DNA of 64,000 bases from Mucilaginibacter_A sp965201005 (GCF_965201005.1 NZ_OZ241747.1:3348001-3412000), one strand, 5' to 3'. Positions 33,862-42,925 are shown, numbered from the stretch's first letter. The notes: generated by a model not told the origin, from the letters alone. Translations and numbers: made by a program.

Positions 33862-33911
33862 GATATAAAATTAAGTTTTGTAGCTTCTTTTATAAAGGTT
33901 TTTTCAGGATT

Positions 33912-34919
33912 TTATGGTTGCCCGCTTCCGCCTGCAGAACCGTAAACCTGGCCGGTTGCATAACTGGCGTCGCTGGCGGCCAGCTGCACGTAAATAGAGG
34001 CTAACTCTACCGGCTGTCCGGGGCGGCCCATCGGTGTTTGTCCGCCAAACATTTTTAATTTATCCTGAGATGCACCACCGCTAACCTGCAACGGCGTCCA
34101 GATTGGTCCAGGTGCCACGCCATTTACCCGGATTCCTTTTGGGGCGAGTTGTTTGGCCAAGGATTTCACATAGTTCATGGTTGCGGCTTTGGTTTGCGCA
34201 TAATCGTACAAATCCGGAGAAGGATCATAAGCCTGCTCGGAAGTGGTGCCGATAATTACCGATCCCGGCTGTAAATGCGGCAAGGCAGCTTTAATAATCC
34301 AAAACGGTGCGTAAATATTTGTTTTCATCGTCCAGTCAAACTGCTCCGAAGAAATATCCAAAATAGAGGCATGTGCCTGCTGGCGGCCGGCATTGCTCAC
34401 CACAATATCCAAACCGCCCAACTGGTTTACGGCTTCTGCAACTAATTTCTGGCAGAAAGCTTCATCGCGCAGATCACCCGGAATGGCTACGGCTTTTCGG
34501 CCTTCAGCTTTAATCAAGGCAATTACTTCGCGTGCGTCCGGTTCTTCCGAAGGAAAATAATTGATGGCCACATCTGCACCTTCACGCGCATAAGCAATGG
34601 CTGCCGCACGGCCCATGCCAGAATCTCCGCCCGTGATCAAAGCTTTACGCCCGGCCAGCCTGCCCGAACCTTTGTAACTGGTTTCGCCATGGTCCGGCCG
34701 CGGGTCCATCTGGCTGGCCAAACCCGGCCAGGGCTGCGATTGGCCTTTGAACGGCGGCTTTGGGAATTTAGTGGTCGGATCTATCAGTTTTGCCGGTGCC
34801 GAAGTATCTAAACGCAATCCCTCCGCAGAAGCAAAAACCGGCGAAACGGCTGCCGCGGCCAAACCCGTGCCTATTCCGGCGATCACCTGCCGCCGACTGA
34901 TTTTGTTGTTCTCATCCAT
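33912..34919 (-). CDS. Short-chain dehydrogenase with Tat signal
   Basis: A 335-residue SDR with an N-terminal twin-arginine signal (SRRQVIAGIGTGLAAAAVSPVFASA), then the Rossmann fold: ALITGGDSGMGRAAAIAYA near residue 92, DIVVSNAGRQQ near 172, and the catalytic YDYAQTK near 240. It belongs to the YghA/YhdF-like group of NAD(P)H oxidoreductases. The Tat signal places a folded, cofactor-loaded enzyme in the periplasm, which is uncommon for SDRs but seen in this subgroup. Terminator follows. Confidence 0.9.
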   Translation of the reverse strand: MDENNKISRRQVIAGIGTGLAAAAVSPVFASAEGLRLDTSAPAKLIDPTTKFPKPPFKGQSQPWPGLASQMDPRPDHGETSYKGSGRLAGRKALITGGDSGMGRAAAIAYAREGADVAINYFPSEEPDAREVIALIKAEGRKAVAIPGDLRDEAFCQKLVAEAVNQLGGLDIVVSNAGRQQAHASILDISSEQFDWTMKTNIYAPFWIIKAALPHLQPGSVIIGTTSEQAYDPSPDLYDYAQTKAATMNYVKSLAKQLAPKGIRVNGVAPGPIWTPLQVSGGASQDKLKMFGGQTPMGRPGQPVELASIYVQLAASDASYATGQVYGSAGGSGQP

Positions 34920-35001
34920 AATGTAATGCTGTTGATTTGTTATTTGCTGCCTAAATAACCTATCTTATTAACATTGGTTTTTTTATTATTAAGAAAGAAC
35001 A

Positions 35002-35030
35002 ATGCTTTTTTTATAGGGTAAAAAAAGCAT
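35002..35030. repeat. Shortest palindrome of the family, C type, 29 bp
   Basis: ATGCTTTTTTTA (35002-35013) and TAAAAAAAGCAT (35019-35030) are exact complements around TAGGG. It lies in the 270-bp gap upstream of the SDR gene. Positions 35017-35040 recur exactly at 49157-49180. Confidence 0.78.
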
Positions 35031-35159
35031 TGGCAATCAATTTGGACAAGGTTGAGAAATGGAATTTTTTAACTTAAATTTTAACAAAAACAGATTCCGA
35101 AAACCCTCAGCCTGAAAGAACGGATTAGGCCGGTATCCTTTCATCAAACCAAATGGCCG

Positions 35160-35171
35160 ATACTGTTTTTA
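35160..35171 (-). repeat. Dispersed 12-mer, B type (GTAT form)
   Basis: ATACTGTTTTTA followed by CCCTATAAATTTCAG, 20 bp beyond the 3' end of the outer-membrane barrel gene. Confidence 0.78.
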
Positions 35172-35191
35172 CCCTATAAATTTCAGAAAAC

Positions 35192-37657
35192 TTAAGGCTG
35201 GTTCAAGTCTGGCCCCTGTTCACTACCGTCTTCTTTGTTTTTCTTGAACTCCAGCTTGCCAAACTTATAACTCAGGCTGATCCCGAATGACCGCAACTGT
35301 ATCTGGCGCAGGTTGGTTTGATAAAAGGTATCGCCCATCAAAACACTGTGCTGGTTAACAAACTTGTTGAACGGATTGGCAGCCGTTAGCCCGATGCTTG
35401 CTTTTCTGTCCAAAAACTGTTTGCGCAGCGCAAAATTATAAAAAGCAAACGACGGCCGCGTGCCCTGTATCGTGCGCTGCGAGGCGTTGTAATTGCCAAA
35501 TACCTCTACAATTAAGTTGTGTTTAAAATTGTAGGAAGCGTTTAAATTGATACGATAAGTAAAGCCGCTTACTTTAGGGTTGCCGGGATTGGTAGAAACC
35601 CGATTGCCAAAAAACATGTTAGAGCGCAGGTTTAAGTTTTCATTAACCGGCACAGAACCGTATAAATTTGCGCCGGTAGTGGTTTCTGTGCCGATGTTAT
35701 CGCGCAAGGTCAAAAACACGTTGGTATATTTTGTACCGCCGATGTTCAGGCTGTCATATTGTGTGGTATAAGATTGGATGTCGTTGGTATTGTGCCGGTA
35801 AAACAAGCCTGCATAAATGTTTGCCCCTTTTTCAAAGCTTTTGTTGTAACCAAGTTCGTAGTTATTACCGATTTCCGGTTTCAGGTCAGGTTTTCCGGTG
35901 CTGATGTTGTGCGGGTCGCTGATGTTGTAAAACGGGTTTAAATCACCATAATTAGGCCGCTGTACACGGTATGAATAACTTATTTTGATGGTTTGGGTTT
36001 CGTCCAGTTTGTGCGATATTACTGCGGAAGGTGCCAGGATATTATAGTTGGGCAGTGTTGTATTAGGAAAATCTGCGGTGGCGGTTGTGTACTCATCGCG
36101 CAAACCTGCTTTGGCACTGAGGAAATCATGGAACAGGTTAAACTGTGCCGATAAATAATAAGCGTAAATCTGTCGGCTGTAATTAAAGCCGTACGTTTGG
36201 TTGGCGTTTGGCACAAAATCACTTCCGGCCAAAGTATCGGTAGCAACCTGGTTGCTTATTTTTTCAAAAACACCTTTTACACCGGTTTCTACAATAAAAC
36301 TTTTGCTGATAGGATGTACATAATCGATGCTGAGGTTGATTTCCCGGTCCTTGCCCGGATTATTGCTTTGCGAACCGGACGTTCTGTAATTTGCCGATTG
36401 GTAATTTTGCTGCTGAAAAAAGCTTGAAGTGTTTTTACCGTTGCTGCTGGTCAGCAAAACGTCAAACTCCTGGCCTTCTTTTTTAAAGGTTTTTTTGTAT
36501 GATAAACTGTAATCAACCGCGTTTGCATTGAAATGACTGTTGGAATTGCGCAAACTCAGCAAATCAGAAAACGTGTTGGAATTGCCAACCTGCTGCCGGG
36601 TTTGCTCCTGATAAGTCAGCCCGTTGCCGCGGTTTCCAAAATGATTTGAGCTGATGGCCGCCGTTAAATCATCTTTCGGGGTAATGCTCCAGTTAAAACT
36701 GATACCGGTATTGTAGCCGCTCCGTGCAGTGGCATTGTCGCCGTTTTGCAGTAAACGGGAGCTGGTATCGCGGGCATTATTGTACGATAAACGATCATTT
36801 GCAGTGAGTGTATGCACGTTTATCTGAGTATTGCCCGATAAAAAAGCATTGACACCAAACCGGCCTTTGCGTGCGTTAAGGTTAATAGAGCCGTTTTCGA
36901 GCCTTGTGCCAGCCGACAGGTTTACGCTGCCGTTGAAACCCTCAACCCTGCTGTCTTTCAAAATGATGTTGATGATACCGCCTGTCCCGCTGGCGTCGTA
37001 TTTGGCCCCGGGGCTGGTAATTACTTCAATACTTTTGATCTGGCTTGCCGGGATAGCTTGCAGCGCATCAGACAGACTCGCCCCAAAAATACTGGATGGT
37101 TTGCCGTTTATCAAAAACCGGATGTTGGAATTGCCTTGTAACTGCACGTTGCCATCCACATCAACGCTGATCATCGGTACTTTTTTAAGCACATCAATGG
37201 CAACGCCGCCTTGCGCAGTCAAATCGCTGGCTGCGTTGTAAACCAATTTATCGATCCGGTTTTCTACTGTGGCAGCTTTGCCCACAACGGTTATGCCTTT
37301 TAACTGGTTTTGCACGGCGGCTATCGGAACAGAACCTAAGTGCACATCTGAAGCCGTTGCAGAAATAACAACGCTGGCAAAAGTTTTACGCTGATAACCA
37401 ATAAAATCTATGTTCAGCTGATAGGTTCCGGCAGGTATGTTTTTGATGATGAAATTACCTTTAGTATCTGTAACTGTGCCATTTACCGGGCTTGTACTGC
37501 CCTGTTTCAGCAGCGTAACGGTGGCATAATCAACCGGGGTTTTGGTAGCGGCATCCAACACGCGCCCCGTAATCTGGCCTTTGTTTACAGCTAGTTTATC
37601 CTGGGCATGTAACAGTTGAAACGCAAAAACCAGGATAAAAGTAAAACAGTATTTCAT
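35192..37657 (-). CDS. TonB-dependent-receptor-like outer-membrane barrel protein
   Basis: An 821-residue outer-membrane protein. Signal peptide (YCFTFILVFAFQLLHAQ), then a carboxypeptidase-regulatory-like domain at residues 25-115 (GQITGRVLDAATKTPVDYAT, GTYQLNIDFIGYQRK), a plug-like domain near 125-225 (IDVLKKVPMISVDVDGNVQL; ASGTGGIINIIL) and a beta barrel to the C-terminus. This order is the OMP_b-brl_3 type. The substrate is unknown. ATG at 37657 is used; an upstream start would place 30 odd residues before the signal. A short 12-mer variant lies at 36839. Confidence 0.88.
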   Translation of the reverse strand: MKYCFTFILVFAFQLLHAQDKLAVNKGQITGRVLDAATKTPVDYATVTLLKQGSTSPVNGTVTDTKGNFIIKNIPAGTYQLNIDFIGYQRKTFASVVISATASDVHLGSVPIAAVQNQLKGITVVGKAATVENRIDKLVYNAASDLTAQGGVAIDVLKKVPMISVDVDGNVQLQGNSNIRFLINGKPSSIFGASLSDALQAIPASQIKSIEVITSPGAKYDASGTGGIINIILKDSRVEGFNGSVNLSAGTRLENGSINLNARKGRFGVNAFLSGNTQINVHTLTANDRLSYNNARDTSSRLLQNGDNATARSGYNTGISFNWSITPKDDLTAAISSNHFGNRGNGLTYQEQTRQQVGNSNTFSDLLSLRNSNSHFNANAVDYSLSYKKTFKKEGQEFDVLLTSSNGKNTSSFFQQQNYQSANYRTSGSQSNNPGKDREINLSIDYVHPISKSFIVETGVKGVFEKISNQVATDTLAGSDFVPNANQTYGFNYSRQIYAYYLSAQFNLFHDFLSAKAGLRDEYTTATADFPNTTLPNYNILAPSAVISHKLDETQTIKISYSYRVQRPNYGDLNPFYNISDPHNISTGKPDLKPEIGNNYELGYNKSFEKGANIYAGLFYRHNTNDIQSYTTQYDSLNIGGTKYTNVFLTLRDNIGTETTTGANLYGSVPVNENLNLRSNMFFGNRVSTNPGNPKVSGFTYRINLNASYNFKHNLIVEVFGNYNASQRTIQGTRPSFAFYNFALRKQFLDRKASIGLTAANPFNKFVNQHSVLMGDTFYQTNLRQIQLRSFGISLSYKFGKLEFKKNKEDGSEQGPDLNQP

Positions 37658-37770
37658 AAAAAAGCAAAAAATTAGAGCTGCAAAAATGAAACTTAACCTG
37701 GTATAAAAACCCAATTGTGCGTAAAGCCATAAAATCGTTACAATCAAAACGGTTTAAAAAAACCCGGCCG

Positions 37771-37782
37771 ATGCTTCTTTTA
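37771..37782 (-). repeat. Dispersed 12-mer, A type
   Basis: ATGCTTCTTTTA followed by CAGACTAAATTTTTG, 32 bp before a long element with the same left arm orientation. Confidence 0.78.
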
Positions 37783-37813
37783 CAGACTAAATTTTTGTTC
37801 CAGCATATTTTAT

Positions 37814-37910
37814 ATGCTTCTTTTAGCACCTGAAAATTGCCCGAACTTTATTTGTTTTTGATGGATAAACTGATCCGGAACCACCAATTTTATAGTGCTA
37901 AAAGAAGCAT
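37814..37910. repeat. Long paired 12-mer element, 97 bp
   Basis: ATGCTTCTTTTAGCACCTGA begins the left arm; CCACCAATTTTATAGTGC then TAAAAGAAGCAT (37899-37910) ends the right. It lies between divergent genes. Confidence 0.82.
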
Positions 37911-38035
37911 TGTGCCTGTGCTTAAATTCGTAGCGGGTTTTAACTCCGGGCGATGAAGCGGCCAAGTAAATTTTGCCGGGATTTGTTTTATCTTCGGAAG
38001 ATGTTTTTGAGGAAGCATCGTTATAAATTTTTGTT

Positions 38036-38668
38036 ATGGAAAACCAACCAATCGTCCGTTTAAACTTTACCTGCAACCGCAACTGGGAAGATATGCAACC
38101 AGTTGAAAGCGGCCGTTTTTGCAACGATTGTCAGAAAAAAGTGGTTGATTTTACCGATAAAACTAATGATGAAATCGCTGCTTATTTAATGAGCAGTACA
38201 ACGCAAGTTTGCGGCAGGTTTCATAATACACAACTCGTTCCTGCACTTCCAAAACCTGTTTGGAAACGCTGGCTTTCGGCGGCTGCCATGTTTGTTGCCG
38301 TTTTTATAGGGGTAAAAGAAGCATCGGCACAAAAGGTTATACAAAAGGATTCAGTATCAAAGCAAGCTACAAACCCAACAAGTTTTGGAGGGCCAGAAGT
38401 TATTCCACAGTTTCCGGGTGGTGAGGTTGCCTTTCAAAAATATCTGCATCAAAACCTTCGACAAATAAGCGGTATAACAGGAAGAGTAATTACTGTTTTT
38501 GTAATCGAAAAAGATGGTTCATTAAGCAACATCCAGGTTTTAAAAGGATTGGGTGAAGAAATTAATGAGGAAGTTATAAGAGTTATAAAAGCTAGCCCGA
38601 AATGGTTACCCGGAGTTTATAACGGTCAACCACAAAGAAAAGCTTATACGATGCCAATAAATTTCTAA
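38036..38668 (+). CDS. TonB C-terminal-domain protein with N-terminal Cys motif
   Basis: A 210-residue protein. Residues 10-60 hold CNRNWEDMQPVESGRFCNDC and a later CGRF, suggesting a small metal-binding or structural domain; a membrane helix (WLSAAAMFVAVFIGVKEASA) follows at about 80-100; residues 115-210 are a TonB-like C-terminal domain (PQFPGGEVAFQKYLHQNLR, GRVITVFVIEKDGSLSNIQVLKG). It may energise outer-membrane transport or sense envelope state. A 12-mer at 38313 encodes VKEAS at the end of the helix. It overlaps the 3' end of ispG by 4 bp. Confidence 0.85.
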   Translation: MENQPIVRLNFTCNRNWEDMQPVESGRFCNDCQKKVVDFTDKTNDEIAAYLMSSTTQVCGRFHNTQLVPALPKPVWKRWLSAAAMFVAVFIGVKEASAQKVIQKDSVSKQATNPTSFGGPEVIPQFPGGEVAFQKYLHQNLRQISGITGRVITVFVIEKDGSLSNIQVLKGLGEEINEEVIRVIKASPKWLPGVYNGQPQRKAYTMPINF

Positions 38669-40776
38669 CCCACCTCCGGCTCCACCCAATTTCCGTCAAC
38701 TTTAATAATCCCGATCAGTTCATCCAAAGCCAAAGCCGAAGGAACGTTTTTCTTCACTACTTCTTTGCCGCGGTAAAGCGTGATTTTATCCGGACCGGCG
38801 CCAACATAACCATAATCAGCATCGGCCATTTCGCCGGGGCCGTTTACAATGCAACCCATAATCCCGATTTTTAAACCTTTGAGATGAGATGTCCGGCTGC
38901 GGATCATTTGCGTGGTAACTTGCAAATCAAACAAAGTTCGGCCACAACTTGGGCACGAAATATATTCGGTTTTAGAAATCCGCGACCGCGCGGCCTGCAA
39001 AATCCCAAAAGCAGTGGAAGTGTTTGTTTTAGCAGGTATTTCCGGCGCATCAATCCAAATCCCGTCTCCAAAACCATCAACCAGCAAAGCACCAAAATCT
39101 GTGGCGGAGTAGAGCTGGAGAAGGGTTGTCGGGTCAGTTGAGCGAGGAGCGGAGATAGAAGATATGACAGACGCGCTTTGAATTACAGCAAGACTTTCCG
39201 CTCCTTTTTCTTCGCTCCCCACTCCTTCAAAAATGTAACTCCTCTTCACAATCACCGGCACCTTGATCCCATTTTTTACCAGGTAAAAGAAGCATTCGCG
39301 CTGATCGGCCATGCCATTTATTTCGTTGGTTTCCAGTACGAAAACCAAAGTTTCATCAATATTCAATTGTTTAAAAGCTTCGGTTTGCAAATCTTTGTTT
39401 TTGATTTTGACCAAATTTAACGCTCCATCTTTTTCTGCGGAAGCAATATATTCCTCCAAACCAAAAACCGGATGGCAGTTCTTTTTATCGGTCAAAAAAC
39501 TCCAAGTTTTATAATTGTAAAGCTGTTTGAGGTTTCCCGGAAAAGCAAAAGAAGGCAGATTGTCAGCCAGATAAACAAAGTCAACCGACTGATCGGCCAT
39601 GTTATATTTATCCAGCAGCGGCGAATAAAGGTAACCAGCATCAGCCATAATTGCCGGGTCTTTTAAATTTTTGGCCGATAAATCCAGCACCACACGCGGC
39701 ACCATCGCGCCGCCGATAAAAGCGTTTGCTTCGTAAGTTTCGCGTTTTTTATATTCATAAGGAGAGTGAGAAAAGAGCGGAGATTGAAGTGCAGAGAGCG
39801 GATAAGCAGGTTTAAGATTGCTATTTCGCTCTTCTGTCTTCGCTCCTATTTCTTCGCTCTTCCTTCTTCGCTCCACATATCTCTCCACCAGCGCAATCGC
39901 AACCGGTGCCTCGCATTCCGGTTCTTCGGTGAGGGAAACGCGCACGGTATCGCCCAAACCGTCTTCCAGCAAAGTACCAATACCAACGGCAGATTTTATG
40001 CGGCCATCTTCGCCGTCCCCGGCTTCGGTAACGCCCAGATGCAGCGGATAATTCATGTTTTCGGCCACCATCGTTTCTACCAGCATACGGTACGCTTGCA
40101 CCATTACTTGTGGGTTGCTGGATTTCATGGAGATCACCAGGTTATAATAGTTCAGGCTTTCACACATGCGGATAAATTCCATCGCAGATTCTACCATGCC
40201 GCGCGGCGTATCGCCATATTGGCTCATTATGCGATCTGACAATGAACCGTGATTGGTGCCGATCCGCATTGCCGTGCCATATTCTTTGCAGATATTGACC
40301 AAAGGCGTAAACTTTTTAAAGATGCGCTCCAATTCGTTTTGATATTCCTGTTCGGAGTAAACCAACTCGTCAAAACGTTTTTTATCGGCATAATTCCCCG
40401 GGTTGACGCGTACTTTCTCTACAATCCGAGCCGCAACTTCTGCTGCATTTGGGGTAAAGTGAATATCCGCCACCAACGGAACGTTGTAACCTTTTACACG
40501 CAATTGCTTTTTGATCTCGGCCAGGTTTTGTGCTTCTTTTACGCTTGGCGCCGTAATGCGCACGTATTCGCAACCGGCATCAACCATTCTTATCGTTTGC
40601 GCAACGGTTCCGGCAGTATCCATCGTATCGGTGGTGGTCATGCTCTGGATACGGATCGGGTTTTTTCCGCCCATCGGCACATCACCAATCTCAACTTCGC
40701 GCGTTAGCCAGCGTGAATATTCGGTTAATGAGTTACAATAACGGCCCGGTAAGGCTTTGATCGTTTCGGCGTTCAT
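38665..40776 (-). CDS. ispG: 4-hydroxy-3-methylbut-2-enyl diphosphate synthase (long form) with two in-frame inserts
   Basis: Seventh step of the MEP isoprenoid pathway. The TIM barrel begins GDVPMGGKNPIRIQSMTTTDT; the long form with an inserted domain is typical of Bacteroidota and plants. The C-terminal Fe-S domain has CPSCGRTLFDLQ and GIMGCIVNGPGE with the cluster cysteines. At 703 residues it is longer than expected. Two segments explain this: about residues 298-335 (SEEIGAKTEERNSNLKPAYP) and about 518-548 (EKGAESLAVIQSASVISSIS), both encoded by GAGCGGAGA-type palindromes in frame. Conserved residues resume directly after each (SPYEYKKRE; LQLYSATDFGALLVDGFGDG). A 12-mer at 39284 lies in antisense. 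Confidence 0.93.
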   Translation of the reverse strand: MNAETIKALPGRYCNSLTEYSRWLTREVEIGDVPMGGKNPIRIQSMTTTDTMDTAGTVAQTIRMVDAGCEYVRITAPSVKEAQNLAEIKKQLRVKGYNVPLVADIHFTPNAAEVAARIVEKVRVNPGNYADKKRFDELVYSEQEYQNELERIFKKFTPLVNICKEYGTAMRIGTNHGSLSDRIMSQYGDTPRGMVESAMEFIRMCESLNYYNLVISMKSSNPQVMVQAYRMLVETMVAENMNYPLHLGVTEAGDGEDGRIKSAVGIGTLLEDGLGDTVRVSLTEEPECEAPVAIALVERYVERRRKSEEIGAKTEERNSNLKPAYPLSALQSPLFSHSPYEYKKRETYEANAFIGGAMVPRVVLDLSAKNLKDPAIMADAGYLYSPLLDKYNMADQSVDFVYLADNLPSFAFPGNLKQLYNYKTWSFLTDKKNCHPVFGLEEYIASAEKDGALNLVKIKNKDLQTEAFKQLNIDETLVFVLETNEINGMADQRECFFYLVKNGIKVPVIVKRSYIFEGVGSEEKGAESLAVIQSASVISSISAPRSTDPTTLLQLYSATDFGALLVDGFGDGIWIDAPEIPAKTNTSTAFGILQAARSRISKTEYISCPSCGRTLFDLQVTTQMIRSRTSHLKGLKIGIMGCIVNGPGEMADADYGYVGAGPDKITLYRGKEVVKKNVPSALALDELIGIIKVDGNWVEPEVG
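39139..39225. repeat. In-frame palindromic element in ispG, second insert
   Basis: Left arm 39139-39160 holds GAGCGAGGAGCGGAGATAGA; right arm 39191-39225 holds TTTCCGCTCC and TTCTTCGCTCCCC. The frame of ispG stays open. It falls between KRSY and LQLYSATDFG, which are normally separated by a short loop. Confidence 0.68.
39761..39873. repeat. In-frame palindromic element in ispG, first insert
   Basis: Left arm 39761-39801 holds GGAGAGTGAGAAAAGAGCGG and AGATTGAAG; right arm 39824-39873 holds TTTCGCTCTTCTGTCTTCGC and further TTCTTCGCTC copies. The frame of ispG stays open through it. It shares AGAGCGGAGATTGAAG and TTTCGCTC with the other two elements. Confidence 0.7.
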
Positions 40777-40795
40777 GCTTCAAAATAAAATAACA

Positions 40796-40803
40796 CAAAA
40801 GTA
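40796..40803 (-). promoter_or_regulatory. Candidate -7 box for ispG
   Basis: On the minus strand TACTTTTG (TAnnTTTG) lies 19 bp before the ispG ATG, with TTCG about 18 bp farther upstream as a possible weak -33 box. That -33 region lies in the A/T extension of the 12-mer at 40837. Confidence 0.45.
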
Positions 40804-40836
40804 AGCATTCTGCCAGGATCACGAATTTTTAGGTGG

Positions 40837-40848
40837 TAAAAGAAGCAT
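40837..40848 (+). repeat. Dispersed 12-mer, A type
   Basis: TAAAAGAAGCAT preceded by CGAATTTTTAGGTGG, upstream of ispG and downstream of the histidine kinase gene. Confidence 0.8.
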
Positions 40849-40929
40849 CAGCCAAAAGGAGAAACCGGAGAAAAATATCCACAGTTTTTAATTATTTTCT
40901 TCAAAATAACCAAAAACAATAAACCGGTT

Positions 40930-42132
40930 TTATTTCAGGATCGTAAACTCACAAGTTGTGCCTTCATTTAAAACAGAGTTTAGTTTTAGTTCTCCGCCTA
41001 AACTTTCTATCAGGTTTTTTACGGTTGATAAGCCGATTTTTGCCTTATTATCTTCGGGGCTGGTTTCAGCTTTTGTAAAATCCAGCGGTTTAAAAATGTT
41101 CTTCAGCACTTCGGGCCCTATACCTCTGCCGTTGTCAAATATTTTAAAGTGATAAAACTGCTGATCTTCCTCAAAATCAATCCGGATATTGATGCTGTTT
41201 TTATCGGTGTTTTTTGCGGCATAATGCAGCAGGTTGATAAAAATCTGCTCTAAGGCAATCAAAGAAGTTTTAACATAAACGGCCTGCTTAGGTATTTCAA
41301 CGTGTATATTTTCCGGGATACACAGTAATTTTAAGATATGCAACAGCAAATCATTTACATAAATCCGGTCTTTTCTTTTTGTTAAAACGGTATTAGCTTT
41401 AGAATAATCCAGCATGTTGTTCAAAAACCCGAGCAGTTTTTTAGAAGAATGATTAATCGTATCTAAAAAGTAGTTTGCTTTATCGTCCATCAGCCCGCTG
41501 TATTTTACTTTAAACATTTGGGCCGATAACATAATGCTTGTGAGTGGGGTTTTAATATCGTGCGAGGCAATTAAAGCAAAACGTTCTAAGTATTGATGCG
41601 ATTCCTGTAGTTCAGTAACACTTCGGTCTAATTCAGCGGTTTTTTTGCGCAGCTCCAGCTGGTTTATCACTTGTTTGGCCAATACTTTTAGGGCAGAAAT
41701 TTTTTCATCAGAAATGTTTTTAGGCTGATGGTCGATCACACATAAAGTACCTAAAGGATAACCTTCGTTGTTGACCAGCGGCACGCCAACATAAAAAATC
41801 ACATGCGGGTTGCCCGTAGCAAGCGGGTTGTTTTTAAACCGTTCGTCCTGCATGGCATCCGGCACAACCATAACCTCCAGCGGATTTAAAATCGCATGAG
41901 CGCAAAACGCATAATCTTTATCTGTTTCCCTGATTTTCAGTCCGTAATTAGACTTGAACCATTGGCGTTTATCATCAACTAAGCTGATCAAAGCAATCGG
42001 GGTTCCGCAAATTTGAGAGGCCAGCTCGGTAATTTCATCAAAACTTTTTTCGTATGAAGTATCCAAGATTGCATACGAATTCAGGGCATTTAATCGTTCG
42101 GTTTCGTTTTTCGGCAGAGAAGGCTTCTTCAT
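40930..42132 (-). CDS. GAF-domain sensor histidine kinase with altered N box
   Basis: A 400-residue cytosolic kinase: GAF domain at residues 20-165, helical linker, dimerisation helix with phospho-acceptor His in LIASHDIKTPLTSIM near 190, then an ATPase domain with FDNGRGIGPEVLKNIFKP near 335 and KIGLSTVKNLIESLGGEL near 365. In the N box, NLLHYAAKNT replaces the usual NLLxNAxKY, so the Mg-binding Asn is Tyr; catalysis may be weak or unconventional. No response regulator adjoins. A 12-mer at 41192 encodes TDKNSI. ATG at 42132 is preferred to GTG at 42138. Confidence 0.88.
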   Translation of the reverse strand: MKKPSLPKNETERLNALNSYAILDTSYEKSFDEITELASQICGTPIALISLVDDKRQWFKSNYGLKIRETDKDYAFCAHAILNPLEVMVVPDAMQDERFKNNPLATGNPHVIFYVGVPLVNNEGYPLGTLCVIDHQPKNISDEKISALKVLAKQVINQLELRKKTAELDRSVTELQESHQYLERFALIASHDIKTPLTSIMLSAQMFKVKYSGLMDDKANYFLDTINHSSKKLLGFLNNMLDYSKANTVLTKRKDRIYVNDLLLHILKLLCIPENIHVEIPKQAVYVKTSLIALEQIFINLLHYAAKNTDKNSINIRIDFEEDQQFYHFKIFDNGRGIGPEVLKNIFKPLDFTKAETSPEDNKAKIGLSTVKNLIESLGGELKLNSVLNEGTTCEFTILK

Positions 42133-42261
42133 AATCACATTTTTTAGTGAAACCTTGTAAATAAAGTATCAGAAAAGGCTACAAGTTGTAATAAAACAAC
42201 ACTCTAACTACAACAGGCAGCCCAAAAAGTGTGATCTTTTTTTAGTTGGCGGAAAGTACGG

Positions 42262-42885
42262 CTAACTTCCCATCGCGTACAACACAATATTTACCCCAAA
42301 TTTAGTGTTGTCTTCTGCCAGGAAACGTTTGTTGCGGAAATCATAATCCCATTCGCAGCCATAGTCTTTATTGCTGTATAAAACCGCAATCCGGCCGTTA
42401 ATTTCGATGGCTTTCAGGTAATCATGGATCAGGTCATCGCCCCAGCCGTTCAGTTCAAAAGCAGTATTTGGCGGACCTTTTTCAAAATTGAAAAACGACG
42501 AATAAATGGGATGGTTTGGCGGGATTTTTTTTAAAGCGTGCGGGCCAAACAAGGCCGACATCTGTGCTTCAAAAGAACGGGCAAAAAGCCCGTCTATATC
42601 ATGGTTGCAATCATCCGCAAAAATAAAACCGCCATTTTGCACATATTGCTTAAAATTAGCCCTTTCGGCAGCGTTGAATTGCACTAATTTATGGCCGCTG
42701 AGGTAACAAAACGGCGATTGAAAAATTTCCGGGCTGCTTAAATCGATGATTTTTTCCTGCGGATTGATAGGGATTGTAGTGTATTCGATCAGCGAATTGA
42801 GGATATTGGAAGGCATCCTTTGATCGGTATCCCAATCCCCGGAAGTATATCTCAAACGCGTAAACGTAAATTTTGCGGCATTCAT
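42262..42885 (-). CDS. DUF4159 protein
   Basis: A 207-residue protein without signal peptide. FTRLRYTSGDWDTDQRMPSNIL at the N-terminus, FCYLSGHKLVQFNAAERANF near residue 58 and GGFIFADDCNH near 85 fit DUF4159, a flavodoxin/ThuA-like fold of unknown role that often travels with MoxR/DUF58/BatA genes. Here it is divergent from the MoxR gene, 158 bp away. Confidence 0.85.
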   Translation of the reverse strand: MNAAKFTFTRLRYTSGDWDTDQRMPSNILNSLIEYTTIPINPQEKIIDLSSPEIFQSPFCYLSGHKLVQFNAAERANFKQYVQNGGFIFADDCNHDIDGLFARSFEAQMSALFGPHALKKIPPNHPIYSSFFNFEKGPPNTAFELNGWGDDLIHDYLKAIEINGRIAVLYSNKDYGCEWDYDFRNKRFLAEDNTKFGVNIVLYAMGS

Positions 42886-42913
42886 CGTTCTAAATTATTG
42901 CAAATTTTATGCA

Positions 42914-42925
42914 ATACTGTTTTTA
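42914..42925 (-). repeat. Dispersed 12-mer, B type (GTAT form)
   Basis: ATACTGTTTTTA followed by TCGATATAAATCTTG, in the DUF4159/MoxR divergent gap. Confidence 0.78.
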
